A DNA stretch of 41,927 nt from the IMG/VR virus record IMGVR_UViG_3300042922_000851, positions 1 to 41,927 of that record; one strand, written 5' to 3'. Shown one piece after another: positions 1 through 8,041 of the stretch. This DNA is from a virus. The position numbers were made by a program, and so were the translations under genes. Within the stretch, counting starts at the first letter, position 1, and every line of letters begins with the position of its first letter. The notes beneath the pieces were generated by a model that saw nothing but the letters and a program-made list of their open reading frames with translations, was not told the origin of the DNA and searched no databases.

Positions 1-785
1 ATCGCCATAGACATATCAATACCCATGACGGATGCCATATCCGCAGCACGTTGCATTGCTTTTTTAGTGAGTTCCAGTGATTTTTGTTGTTCAATGCCAC
101 TACCTTGAAACAATGCCCCCATTTTGTTGGCTGTGGCGAGATATTGGCTTTGAGACACACCGAGGTTTTTATAAGCCTCCTCTCCAGACTTCTGAATGGA
201 GCTAGCATACTTTCCAAATACAGCTTCACTGCCACCGAGGTTTTGCTCTAGTTCGCCAAATTGTTGAACGACATCTTTACCCAGTTTAATTGCCACAGCA
301 CCTATGGCAACAGTAACAGCACCCATTGCCACACCGATGCCTTTAAGGACTCCACCCATCTTTTCAAACTTACCACCGGACTTCTCAGCTTCATCACCTG
401 TTGCTTTCAGTTCATCACCAAGCTCATCGATATTCTCAGTAGTCTCTGCAAGTTCACGCTCCATTCCGTTAAGTTCAGCCTGAGCCTTATTTAGCTGTAT
501 CTGCCAATTCTGTGTACGGCGGTCGTTTTCGCCAAAAGAGGAAGATGCATTGTCAAGTGCAGCCTTGAGGGTAGAGATTTTCTCCTTTTGTGCATCGATT
601 TCTTTATTTAGAACTGCATTACGGGCGGTGAGTGCAGTAATGGATTTATCGTTTTTATCAAACTGACTAGTCACGAGTGTCATCTCACTACCTAGTACCT
701 TAAAGGATTGGTTAATATCAGAGAGTGCCTTTTTAAACTCACGTTCCCCTTCAACACCAATTTTTAATCCAAAATTATCTGGCAT
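1..785 (-). CDS. Phage tail tape-measure protein, N-terminal part (cut by window edge)
   Basis: The frame read leftward from ATG at 785 stays open to base 1, so only about 261 N-terminal residues are present. The start follows a GGAGGTG ribosome-binding site. The sequence opens MPDNFGLKIGVEGEREFKKAL and continues as a long Lys/Glu/Gln-rich coiled-coil region, then a Gly/Val-rich hydrophobic stretch (GVLKGIGVAMGAVTVAIGAV) and text typical of the TP901-type tape-measure family. It sets tail length and helps DNA entry in siphoviruses. Its position after the tail tube and chaperone genes fits this role. The separate toroid gene at 906-1874 interrupts the usual adjacency of chaperone and tape measure. 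Confidence 0.9.
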   Translation of the reverse strand, partial: MPDNFGLKIGVEGEREFKKALSDINQSFKVLGSEMTLVTSQFDKNDKSITALTARNAVLNKEIDAQKEKISTLKAALDNASSSFGENDRRTQNWQIQLNKAQAELNGMERELAETTENIDELGDELKATGDEAEKSGGKFEKMGGVLKGIGVAMGAVTVAIGAVAIKLGKDVVQQFGELEQNLGGSEAVFGKYASSIQKSGEEAYKNLGVSQSQYLATANKMGALFQGSGIEQQKSLELTKKAMQRAADMASVMGIDMSMA

Positions 786-811
786 GCCGCCTCACCTCCA
801 AAAAAGGCATG

Positions 812-839
812 AAAAAGGAGCAACCTTTTTGATTGCTCC
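812..839 (-). terminator. Rho-independent terminator after the toroid cargo gene
   Basis: On the minus strand GGAGCAA (839-833) pairs with TTGCTCC (823-817) around a 9-base loop and is followed directly by TTTTT (816-812). It lies between the cargo gene ending at 906 and the tape-measure start at 785. It would end cargo transcription and also reduce read-through into the tape measure. Confidence 0.75.
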
Positions 840-905
840 AGATTAAACCTTATCTATTTTTTATACTACTTATTATGGTTACAATTGGAATTTGTAAGCG
901 TTCCA

Positions 906-1874
906 TTATGCTCTTAATTGTGTCTGTTCAAATATCCTTAAGCACAAATACGTAAGATAAGGTGAGGGTGTTTTCTTTTGTCCGAAATCTAAACCTTTAT
1001 ACTTTTGATATACCGCTTCTGGTGTAAAAAAACCATTTTCATCCTGTTTGTTTTGAATAAGTGAAAGCATTTCTTTGAAACGGGTGTCGTTTCTAACGCT
1101 TTCATATCTACTCAATACATCTGTCACACTTACAATGTCATACCATATGGCTGGTGCTTTCAATTTGCGGAAATCAGTTCCCATGTAAAACATATATGGA
1201 TGCTTGTCTAAACTGCTTTCCCATAGGGAAAGTAATGTACTGGCAATATTCTTGGCAATGTCGCTGCATTGATATTCAGGAATATGGGACAGTAATCTTG
1301 CCATTATTAGCGTTGCATATGGGCAACAGTCTTCTTTTTTTCCTGGGCCTCTAAATTTCCCAAGATCAGAGGATACTGTACAAGGAAATCCATTCACTTT
1401 ATAAAATGATACAAGATAATCAACACCAGCTTTAATATGTTTATCATAGTCAATACCAGCTTTTACAAGAGCTAGGAGCAATAATGGTGCATCGCATAAA
1501 CACCAACTAAATGTATCTTCTCCACTGCCTCCAAAGTGCTTTGGAATATTAATAAGCGACTGGTACACACCATTTTCATCTTGATGTTTCATAATTTCAT
1601 CCACTGCAATTTGGATCTCCGGAACAGTAGTGTCCAATCCAATATCCAATAGAAAATGAAGCTTGTGTATAGGCAAATCAGGATTTTTGTGATTAGTTAC
1701 TAGAGTGCTATGAAAATCAGTAATATCGCGTAAGTACGATTGTATCAGTTCACAATCTAATGTTCGAATTTTTTGCTCAATTAAATTGTCTTTATTTTCA
1801 TGTAAAAGATGAAGTTGGATGGCATACTTTAGCCAGTCATCACTCATGTCTAATAACTTCCTATATAGTAGCAT
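906..1874 (-). CDS. Terpenoid-cyclase/prenyltransferase-like alpha/alpha-toroid protein (cargo gene)
   Basis: A 322-residue soluble protein unrelated to phage structure. It carries repeated helical units with a QDENG signature: residues near 95 (HQDENGVYQSL) and near 285 (KQDENGFFTPEAV). These are characteristic of alpha/alpha-toroid folds (squalene-hopene cyclase, prenyltransferase and complement-like). No DxDD or DxxDD cyclase motif is obvious, so enzyme activity is not supported. The start follows CAGGGAGAATAGT. It sits between the frameshifted tail chaperone and the tape measure, in the same direction, and is followed by its own terminator. That makes it a moron-type cargo gene. Its function is unknown; a role in lysogen fitness or defence is only a guess. 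Confidence 0.7.
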   Translation of the reverse strand: MLLYRKLLDMSDDWLKYAIQLHLLHENKDNLIEQKIRTLDCELIQSYLRDITDFHSTLVTNHKNPDLPIHKLHFLLDIGLDTTVPEIQIAVDEIMKHQDENGVYQSLINIPKHFGGSGEDTFSWCLCDAPLLLLALVKAGIDYDKHIKAGVDYLVSFYKVNGFPCTVSSDLGKFRGPGKKEDCCPYATLIMARLLSHIPEYQCSDIAKNIASTLLSLWESSLDKHPYMFYMGTDFRKLKAPAIWYDIVSVTDVLSRYESVRNDTRFKEMLSLIQNKQDENGFFTPEAVYQKYKGLDFGQKKTPSPYLTYLCLRIFEQTQLRA

Positions 1875-1994
1875 ACTATTCTCCCTGTTATAAAAATTCG
1901 GATTTATTCATACACCACAGTTCAAAACTGCTTAATAAATTCTGATTTGTAATCCTATCTCCTAAAAATCAGCATATCACATTTTGTATTATTT

Positions 1995-2575
1995 TTAAAT
2001 GCCCAGCGGGATAATGTCATCAATCGTAATAATTTTCTTTGGCTTTTCCAACCTAAGGAACTGTTTATGGCATGCCCATAGGTCAAAAAACAAACCAATG
2101 GGTATAAGCCAGAATTCATCTGTGCTCATACCCATCTGCACTGTTCCATAATAATAAAGCCGGGTAAAGACTTCATTGTCCGTTACCCGACTTCCACGTT
2201 TTTTGTTGCAATGCCTTCTTCCTCACTTTCCACATTTCGCTTGGTACCTCGAAACATGGCTTCGGTAATCGCATTTTTATATGCTGCTAAATCAAGTGGA
2301 GAAGTCAGTAGTTCCACCTCTTCCTCAGTTAGCAAATCTTCTGGTGTATTCTTGTTTTTAAGGTTGTGGATTAGAATTGACTGATTAGCCAAAAGTGTCA
2401 AAAGCCACACAATCTCATCCAATGCCATTTCAAAATTCTCAGATTTCATTAGTTTTTCTCCGAGGTTCTCAAGACCTCCATATCGATTTGCTATAGCTTT
2501 TGTAGCACGCGTAGTTAATATCAGTTCAAACTCTTTATCACCAATCTTAATCGTGGCACTTCTATCATGATCCAT
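1995..2575 (-). CDS. Tail assembly chaperone gpGT-like fusion made by -1 frameshifting
   Basis: The 130-residue gpG-like reading (2575-2183) contains the heptamer A AAA AAC in the zero frame just before its stop. Slipping back one base there continues with Arg-Gly-Ser-Arg and gives about 67 further residues (…TRLYYYGTVQMGMSTDEFWL…), ending at TAA 1997-1995. The product is about 193 residues. In lambda, gpG and gpGT chaperone the tape measure during tail assembly and are made in a fixed ratio by such slippage. Position between tail tube and tape-measure genes matches. The extension has no start codon or ribosome-binding site of its own, which supports frameshifting. Known for the family; seen here from sequence only. 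Confidence 0.8.
2183..2575 (-). CDS. Tail assembly chaperone gpG-like (unshifted product)
   Basis: A 130-residue protein read in the zero frame, beginning MDHDRSATIKIGDKEFEL and helical in its second half, as in the gpG/TAC family of siphoviruses. ATG at 2575 follows a GGGAGG-type site upstream. It lies 15 bases after the major tail protein gene, in the normal order tail tube, chaperone, tape measure. It should be the abundant form; the shifted form described separately adds the T domain. The acidic C-terminus ending in NVEVG comes just after the slippery site. Confidence 0.85.
   Translation of the reverse strand: MDHDRSATIKIGDKEFELILTTRATKAIANRYGGLENLGEKLMKSENFEMALDEIVWLLTLLANQSILIHNLKNKNTPEDLLTEEEVELLTSPLDLAAYKNAITEAMFRGTKRNVESEEEGIATKNVEVG
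2198..2204 (-). other. Programmed -1 ribosomal frameshift site, A AAA AAC
   Basis: The heptamer fits X XXY YYZ in phase with the gpG frame (ACA AAA AAC) and lies four codons before the gpG stop. The -1 frame continues open for 67 codons. Both the phase and the spacing are as expected for tail-chaperone frameshifting. Confidence 0.85.
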
Positions 2576-2590
2576 TATTTTTTCCTCCCA

Positions 2591-3181
2591 TTATGGTGCT
2601 GGTGTATAGACTGGTTCATAAACCTGTGTATACCAACCGGTGATAACAAGAGCTGGAACACCTGCATCCCCTTCGGTAACTTCTGCTTTCCATGGGTGTT
2701 TCCCATTACCATCTAATTTATTTCTTCGCATCACCGTTCCCTCAATGGTAGGTGTAGAAAAGGTGATGGATTCACCCTTCGTCTGTAAATTGGTCGCAGG
2801 GAGACCAAATTTCACGCGATAAAGCCAAAAATAACGGTACTTCCCATTGGCTTTCTTAGCGCGAAAACCGACTGCGACTGGTGCTCCCGTACTTTCACTG
2901 GCAGAGATCAATACTCCGTTATCATCTGCTGTTGCTCCGGTTAAATCCGAAGCTACTGACGTGCCAATATCGTCAATACCAAGAGAAAGTGTCCCATTGT
3001 TAAAATCCTTTACTACTTCAGCAGCACCATCATCTGCATATAGAATTGCTTCTACTAGTTCCACCGATAACTCAGCACTTATTGCTTTGGCTAATACTTT
3101 GGGAGTGCCATAAGTTTCTTCTCCTAAGGTATCTTCTGTAATTGATGCATAGTATAATTTATCAAGACCAATTGTTGCCAT
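2591..3181 (-). CDS. Major tail (tube) protein, phi13/TP901-1-like family
   Basis: A 196-residue protein beginning MATIGLDKLYYASITEDTLG. It has the beta-rich, Gly/Thr-rich composition of the phi13-family major tail protein and the shared feature of a middle segment KKANGKYRYFWLYRVKFGLP followed by a TKGESITFSTPTIEGTV strand pair. It would form the stacked hexameric rings of the tail tube. ATG at 3181 is 4 bases from the preceding gene, so the two are translationally coupled. The following gene is the tail chaperone, the usual order. Confidence 0.88.
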   Translation of the reverse strand: MATIGLDKLYYASITEDTLGEETYGTPKVLAKAISAELSVELVEAILYADDGAAEVVKDFNNGTLSLGIDDIGTSVASDLTGATADDNGVLISASESTGAPVAVGFRAKKANGKYRYFWLYRVKFGLPATNLQTKGESITFSTPTIEGTVMRRNKLDGNGKHPWKAEVTEGDAGVPALVITGWYTQVYEPVYTPAP

Positions 3182-3184
3182 TTA

Positions 3185-3526
3185 CTATTCCTCCAATCCG
3201 TAATATTTTTCTACATCTATCGCAACATGGTGATACCCCGTATCATTTTCGTACCCAAGGTAACGACGATCTGTCAACGTAAAGTCTAATTCAATCAGAT
3301 CTCCCACAATTTGCGCAATGATTTGCTGATAGTTTCCTTTGGAAAACAAGGATATCCTTGCTTCCTGTACATCAAAATTGGGTTGGTTATCTGCAAAGTA
3401 TCCAAAGGTATTTGCAATTGGTGTAATTACAACGTAGACGTCCGGCGCTGTATCACTAAATACCCCCGTTTCCACGGGAATTGGTAGGTTATTAAAATAA
3501 CTGATAAGCTCTGTCAGAATACTCAT
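3185..3526 (-). CDS. Tail completion/terminator-type protein
   Basis: A 113-residue protein with a hydrophobic N-terminal helix (ILTELISYFNNLPIP) followed by beta strands, matching in size and place the small tail-completion proteins (gpU / DUF3168-like role) encoded just before the major tail protein. It would cap the tail tube and join it to the head connector. ATG overlaps the stop of the HK97 gp10-like gene by 4 bases (ATGA), so translation is coupled. The exact family is inferred mainly from position and length. Confidence 0.65.
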   Translation of the reverse strand: MSILTELISYFNNLPIPVETGVFSDTAPDVYVVITPIANTFGYFADNQPNFDVQEARISLFSKGNYQQIIAQIVGDLIELDFTLTDRRYLGYENDTGYHHVAIDVEKYYGLEE

Positions 3527-3954
3527 ATCTTCCCTATCTCCTCATCGAGTTTTGATACGATAGCTGCAACACAGGCACGCCGAGAAGCGGATTTTGCAGG
3601 TGCCAGGAATGGCTTTGCAGGCTGACCATGTTTCCCATACTCGATAATACTTGCTATTTTAGCATTGGAAACTCCATTGGAACGTGGCTCCGCAAAGCCT
3701 ACCTTCACGTTATGATTGCTGTTCTTATCAATCATTGCTTTCGATAGTCCAAGCGATCTCTGGAGCTCTCCCGTGGCTTTTGAAGGATATTTTGTGTCAC
3801 TACCAGTGACAGATCGAAGATTATCCTTAACCTTGTTTAGCACCACTTCTCCTCCCGCCTCTAGCGCTTTTGGAAGTATCTCATCCGTTTGATTTCCTAG
3901 TCTAGATACCTTTTGCAAAAAATCTTCTGGTAACTTTGCTTGCAACTTAGCCAT
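3523..3954 (-). CDS. HK97 gp10-like head-tail joining protein
   Basis: About 143 residues, starting MAKLQAKLPEDFLQKVSRLG. It has the family pattern of an amphipathic N-terminus, a central block with KVKDNLRSVTGSDTKYPSKATGELQRSLG, then a conserved IIEYGKHGQPAKPFLAPA segment near residue 110 that is characteristic of HK97 gp10 family proteins. ATG at 3954 is preferred over the GTG three codons upstream because it follows GAGGTG at good spacing. It overlaps its downstream neighbour by 4 bases and follows the head-closure gene directly. It forms part of the head-to-tail interface. Confidence 0.85.
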   Translation of the reverse strand: MAKLQAKLPEDFLQKVSRLGNQTDEILPKALEAGGEVVLNKVKDNLRSVTGSDTKYPSKATGELQRSLGLSKAMIDKNSNHNVKVGFAEPRSNGVSNAKIASIIEYGKHGQPAKPFLAPAKSASRRACVAAIVSKLDEEIGKI

Positions 3955-3959
3955 TCTTA

Positions 3960-4304
3960 TCACCTCACGGAAGGTTCCAACTTCTCTGCAAGAACCTCGA
4001 TATACATTTTTCTGCCACGAACATCTTCCGCACTTAGGATACGAAATCTCTCTCCCATGCAGACAATGGTCATTTTCGTGGTTACTATTAATCTGGGAAT
4101 CCTACGAAATCGAAAAAGAGCACTCGCATTTTGAAATACCGCTTGGTTTGCCCATCGCTCGCTACCATGACGCTCCTCTCGGTATGCCCGAACGGATGCC
4201 AATACCGTATCCGTCTGTGTTGCAAACCCCTCACTGTCTTTTTGGGTAACTGTGTGAACAATATCAATTGGTGTACTCATCTTTCCGAAGCTCATATCAA
4301 ACAC
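3960..4304 (-). CDS. Head closure / head-tail adaptor, SPP1 gp16-like
   Basis: A 114-residue protein with the family pattern: N-terminal MSTPIDIVHTVTQKDSEGFATQTDTVLASVRAYREER in pieces, and C-terminal RFRILSAEDVRGRKMYIEVLAEKLE, as in SPP1-family head-tail adaptors. It plugs the portal complex after DNA packaging. It overlaps the connector gene upstream by 8 bases and abuts the gp10-like gene. The true start may be one of the internal Met codons (MSFGKM or MSTPID), since the first Met has a weaker ribosome-binding site. Confidence 0.82.
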   Translation of the reverse strand: MFDMSFGKMSTPIDIVHTVTQKDSEGFATQTDTVLASVRAYREERHGSERWANQAVFQNASALFRFRRIPRLIVTTKMTIVCMGERFRILSAEDVRGRKMYIEVLAEKLEPSVR

Positions 4305-4617
4305 TCCATTCCCGATCCAGTCTCAAAAGCATATTAACTGTGTTCCATACCTGCTGACTCGCCTGCACGTTATCGGCAAAAAAGCCTGCTGTCGAGCCAT
4401 CTCTGCTTTCATAGAAATGGCCAGACAGCATAATAACCGCCTGCTCGGTGGTGGGTGGCATCATATGAGTTTCGTACCAACTAGCAACAATGTGCTGGTA
4501 GCTTTCCGCATAGTTAACAGCAGCCGTAATGTAGCTTATGAGAAGTTCATCATCCTGATCATGTGTCAGGATCAGATTTGCTTTGACCCTTGGTAAAAGG
4601 TTATCTGCTATTGCCAT
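4297..4617 (-). CDS. Head-tail connector protein, gp6/gp15-like
   Basis: A 106-residue, mostly helical protein (LLPRVKANLILTHDQDDELL, then ISYITAAVNYAESY). It shows the phage connector pattern in which helix 1 carries a DxxDDELL segment and a later helix carries QAVIMLSGHFYESR. It binds under the portal ring and recruits the head-closure protein. Order capsid, head fibre, connector, closure is typical. ATG at 4617 is preceded by GGAGGCAGACGAT. Confidence 0.85.
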   Translation of the reverse strand: MAIADNLLPRVKANLILTHDQDDELLISYITAAVNYAESYQHIVASWYETHMMPPTTEQAVIMLSGHFYESRDGSTAGFFADNVQASQQVWNTVNMLLRLDREWSV

Positions 4618-4643
4618 ATCGTCTGCCTCCTATTTGTTCACAT

Positions 4644-4856
4644 TTAGTCGGCTTCCATAAGCCCGGCAGCTTTTAACTTTGCAAGCAGTGCATTAAAATC
4701 AGAGACCAATCCCGCTACATCTGTAGCTACGCTGTTTGCCTGATTTTCAGCAACCGGGAGCCCGGTTACCGTTGCTCCCGGAAGTATTTCAAGTGTTCCT
4801 CCGATTACCCACTTCTCAGCACCTTGTTGCATATAATTCTTTGAGTTATAGCTCAT
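4644..4856 (-). CDS. Small head-fibre-like protein
   Basis: A 70-residue protein: a Tyr/Asn-rich start (MSYNSKNYMQQGAEKWVIGG), a beta-like segment (LEILPGATVTGLP) and a C-terminal helix (VATDVAGLVSDFNALLAKLKAAG). This layout is shared by short capsid decoration or head-fibre proteins that follow major capsid genes in Firmicutes phages. It lies 13 bases after the capsid gene, with an AGGAGG site. It likely decorates the capsid; the name is inferred by family resemblance. Confidence 0.7.
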   Translation of the reverse strand: MSYNSKNYMQQGAEKWVIGGTLEILPGATVTGLPVAENQANSVATDVAGLVSDFNALLAKLKAAGLMEAD

Positions 4857-4869
4857 AAATCAGACCTCC

Positions 4870-6066
4870 TTAAGCATGCTGCTGGAGAACCTTGATGGCT
4901 TCCGGCAGAATTAGCTTGCCGTCTACGCGCTGTGTGGCAAGGAAACCAACCTGACCTGTGGTTGCGTAAAGCTCGTTAAGCCGTTTGAACGCCCGGCCCT
5001 GTCTGTCGGCAACCCAATAATAGCTGAAATCACCAAAAACGATACTCTTGGCGGATGCAGCTAGAACAGGCATATACGCGGAAGTGCGTATCGGTCTATT
5101 TAGGATGGTATCGGGAGTTCCCGCCTGAAGGGAAGGCTGCCACAGATACTGTCCATTACCGTCCTTCAGTTTACGGATAGCTTTTATTGTGGCATCATTT
5201 AGTACAAAAACTGCCCTATTCCGGTAAGGAGCTTTCAGGGAATAGAAAAGATCAAGTACTTCATCAATCGTGACAGCTGCAGCAGCCGCTGCTGTAACTC
5301 CAACCTGCGCACCACCCGTGGCTGCTAGAATTCCGGTTGGCTTACCGGTACCATCACCCGTGAAAAATGCCTCTTCTTCCTTATTACCAATCCGGCGAGC
5401 AAATTCCCTGGTTATATAAGCTTCCAAGTTAAAAACTGAGTCATTTAACAGTTCTTCGGATACCTTTATCAAGGTAGCCAACTTATAGGCTCCAATGGAA
5501 ACCTGCCCAAAGCTGTCGTCACTCTCCGGAATGATGCCCTCTTCGTCAACCCAGCTTGCTGTACCCTTGGTAGCCACCACCGGTATCTTACGGTCTCCGG
5601 AAGATGTAATGATAACATTGGCCAGTGAACGGAAAATATTCTCATCCTCCAATGCTTCTACAAGAGTCCTCTCAAACTCATCCGGTACAAGGTATCCGCC
5701 TTCGGAGTCAGTACCAATCTGCAGGGCATCCAGTACCTCGTATTTAGGTTTCTGTGAACGCATTGCATTCCAGAATGCTTTCTTATAATCGTTGGAGGCT
5801 CTTCCAATCTTTTCTTCTGTACCCTTTGTCGGGTCATTTGTGATAGGCTTTCCGGTAACTTTATTCAGTTCCGCATCAATGGCTGCCTGACGTTCCAATC
5901 GCTCGATCTCATGGCCCAGTGCCACAACATCCCCTTCCATTTTGTCATAAGTGGCAGTATCTTCAGCAGACAAAAGTCCATCGTTCCCTCTTTTTGTATC
6001 GAGAAATGCCTTCGTTGCGTCCCATGCTTTTGCACGCTTTTCACGAAGTTTTAAAATTTCGCTCAT
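4870..6066 (-). CDS. HK97-fold major capsid protein
   Basis: A 398-residue protein with the standard layout: a charged N-terminal coiled coil of about 70 residues (the scaffolding delta domain, KLREKRAKAWDATKAFLDTK), a linker, then the mature capsid domain starting near DSEGGYLVPDEFERTLVEAL. Other family marks are VIITSSGDRKIPV, EEEAFFTGDGTGKPTGIL and the C-terminal FGDFSYYWVADRQG. It forms the icosahedral shell, and the protease encoded next to it should remove the delta domain. The start follows AAGGAGGATAACAACT. Confidence 0.95.
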   Translation of the reverse strand: MSEILKLREKRAKAWDATKAFLDTKRGNDGLLSAEDTATYDKMEGDVVALGHEIERLERQAAIDAELNKVTGKPITNDPTKGTEEKIGRASNDYKKAFWNAMRSQKPKYEVLDALQIGTDSEGGYLVPDEFERTLVEALEDENIFRSLANVIITSSGDRKIPVVATKGTASWVDEEGIIPESDDSFGQVSIGAYKLATLIKVSEELLNDSVFNLEAYITREFARRIGNKEEEAFFTGDGTGKPTGILAATGGAQVGVTAAAAAAVTIDEVLDLFYSLKAPYRNRAVFVLNDATIKAIRKLKDGNGQYLWQPSLQAGTPDTILNRPIRTSAYMPVLAASAKSIVFGDFSYYWVADRQGRAFKRLNELYATTGQVGFLATQRVDGKLILPEAIKVLQQHA

Positions 6067-6086
6067 AGTTGTTATCCTCCTTGAAT

Positions 6087-6794
6087 TTAGTGAGAAATTA
6101 AAGAGAGCCGCTGATAAAGCGACTCAATCGGGGTTCCAGTCTTCGGTTTTACTTTCTGTTGTTTAGGGATTTTCCCAAGTAGGGAGTTGGTAACGGCTGT
6201 ACGAGAAAAAATAAGCACCTGACCGGTATCAAGAGAGCTTCGTTCCCCCTCAGCACTAAACAGGATTTTATCAGCAAAACCAAGCTCAATGGCTTTGTTG
6301 GCATTCATCCACGTTTCAGCATCCATAAGGTGTGATAGCTTTGTGCGTGCAAGCCCGGACTTTAACTCGTAAGCATTGATAATGCTTTCCTTAACCTCAT
6401 CCAGGAGGGCTTTGGCACGAAGCATTTCCTCGCTGTCACCGATGGCTATTGTACTTGGATTGTGAATCATCAGCATCGATACCGGAGACATATACACATC
6501 TCCTCCCGCCATTGCGATAACACTTGCTGCAGAAGCTGCAAGCCCATCAATCTTGACTGTGACACGCCCTTTATAATCCATGAGCATGTTATAAATCTGA
6601 GCAGCTGCAAACACATCTCCTCCGGGGGAATTAATCCATACCGTAACATTTCCGCTGCCTGCCTCCAACTCATCCTTAAATATCTTTGGCGTAATTTCGT
6701 CACCCCACCAGGTTTCATCCGAAATGACCCCATTGAGATAAAGAGTACGTTCCTCACTGTCCTCATCACGCACCCAGTTCCAGAACTTTTTCAT
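6087..6794 (-). CDS. ClpP-like prohead maturation protease
   Basis: A 235-residue ClpP-fold serine protease. The oxyanion/loop segment INSPGGDVFAAAQIYNML, the nucleophile region DGLAASAASVIAMAG (Ser in ASAAS) and the catalytic His in MLMIHNPST are visible in order. It matures the capsid by removing scaffold peptides. Its ATG overlaps the portal stop by 4 bases, and it lies between portal and capsid as in HK97-type phages. The last 30 residues (basic, then LYQRLSLIS) may be its own cleavable tail. Confidence 0.93.
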   Translation of the reverse strand: MKKFWNWVRDEDSEERTLYLNGVISDETWWGDEITPKIFKDELEAGSGNVTVWINSPGGDVFAAAQIYNMLMDYKGRVTVKIDGLAASAASVIAMAGGDVYMSPVSMLMIHNPSTIAIGDSEEMLRAKALLDEVKESIINAYELKSGLARTKLSHLMDAETWMNANKAIELGFADKILFSAEGERSSLDTGQVLIFSRTAVTNSLLGKIPKQQKVKPKTGTPIESLYQRLSLISH

Positions 6795-8041
6795 TTAGTT
6801 TCCTCCTTTACTGTCTTACTTCCGAAAAGACCCGCATCGGCCAGTTTTGTCATGTTTCCGTTGATAAGATACAAATCACCGCCCTCCTCCACAGAAATAC
6901 GGTTCATGTTCTCAAGCTCTCTTATGTCATTGGCAGATAGCCAGCCGTTCTGTCGTCCTGTTGCATAACCTGTCATACGACTTTGATAGTCACCTCTGAG
7001 AAGACCATCAAGATTGAACTTGATAAACAAAGACGACTTCTCAGATGGCATGAGCAAAGATTGCTGCAAGGCTTGTTCCCATCGAACCACCCACGGGTCC
7101 AGGGTGTATTTTACGAACTCTAGAGACTGTTGCTCGATATTGCTGAAGCTGGACTTTTCTAAATCGCCAACCATATGTGGCGGAACTCTGAATATCCGCG
7201 CTATTTCATTGATTTGAAATTTCCTTGTTTCAAGAAACTGTGCCTGTTCAGGAGGGATTGACATCTGTTGGAACTTCAAACCCTCCTCAAGTACAGCCAC
7301 CTTGTGGGCGTTTACACCGGAAAACTGGGCTTGCCAACTCTCTCTTAAGCGGTCTGGGTCCTTTACCACGCCAGGATGTTCAAGGACACCGCCTGGATTT
7401 GCACCATTAGCAAAAAAGGAAGCTCCGTACTCCTCAGTAGCTAGAGACATACCAATAGCATTCTTAGCCATAGCAATGGGACTGTAACCAATAAGCCCAT
7501 CAAAACCCAAGCCAGGGATATGCAGAATTTCATCACTTCTGAGGGTAATATAACCTCCCTTGGGATTAATTCCGCTTTCATCTGCATCACGGTAATAGGT
7601 ATAAACCAGTGCACCACTCACACTACGACTCACTTCCATCTTGCTCGGCAATAAAGGGTAAAGTGCTATTGCCTGCCCACGCCCATTACGAAGTATTTGA
7701 GCATAAGCATTGCCCCAAATTAAAAGATGACCCATCAGTGTTTCTCGGAACACGAATGAGGTCATCTCAGGATTTGGTTCATCATGAAGAAGATAATACA
7801 ACGGGTGGGAAGGAATCTTTTCCTTTCCACCATCGGAACGGTACCGATACAAATGGAGTGGAAGTCCAGCAATAGCTTCTGAAAGTATCCTCACGCAGGC
7901 ATACACTGCAGTAGTCTGCATGGCAGTCCGTTCGTTGACACTCTTGCCACTGCTGGTACTGCCAAATAAAAAGGATGATCCGATTCCTAAGCGGTTCTTA
8001 GGCTTATCACGAGATTTAAATAGTCCTGAAAGTAAATTCAT
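6791..8041 (-). CDS. Portal protein, HK97 family
   Basis: A 416-residue portal with family marks: MQTTAVYACVRILSEAIAGL near residue 40, PNPEMTSFVFRETLMGHLLI, GNAYAQILRNGRG, and the conserved FRVPPHMVGDLEKSSFSNIEQQ near residue 285. It forms the dodecameric DNA-packaging channel at one capsid vertex and docks the terminase. ATG overlaps the large-terminase stop by 4 bases and the stop overlaps the protease start, so the three genes are tightly coupled. Confidence 0.95.
   Translation of the reverse strand: MNLLSGLFKSRDKPKNRLGIGSSFLFGSTSSGKSVNERTAMQTTAVYACVRILSEAIAGLPLHLYRYRSDGGKEKIPSHPLYYLLHDEPNPEMTSFVFRETLMGHLLIWGNAYAQILRNGRGQAIALYPLLPSKMEVSRSVSGALVYTYYRDADESGINPKGGYITLRSDEILHIPGLGFDGLIGYSPIAMAKNAIGMSLATEEYGASFFANGANPGGVLEHPGVVKDPDRLRESWQAQFSGVNAHKVAVLEEGLKFQQMSIPPEQAQFLETRKFQINEIARIFRVPPHMVGDLEKSSFSNIEQQSLEFVKYTLDPWVVRWEQALQQSLLMPSEKSSLFIKFNLDGLLRGDYQSRMTGYATGRQNGWLSANDIRELENMNRISVEEGGDLYLINGNMTKLADAGLFGSKTVKEETK

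Noticed and set aside
6462-6968. 168-residue plus-strand frame
   Set aside because: Lies wholly opposite the protease and portal genes, has no ribosome-binding site and no recognisable domain; a shadow frame.
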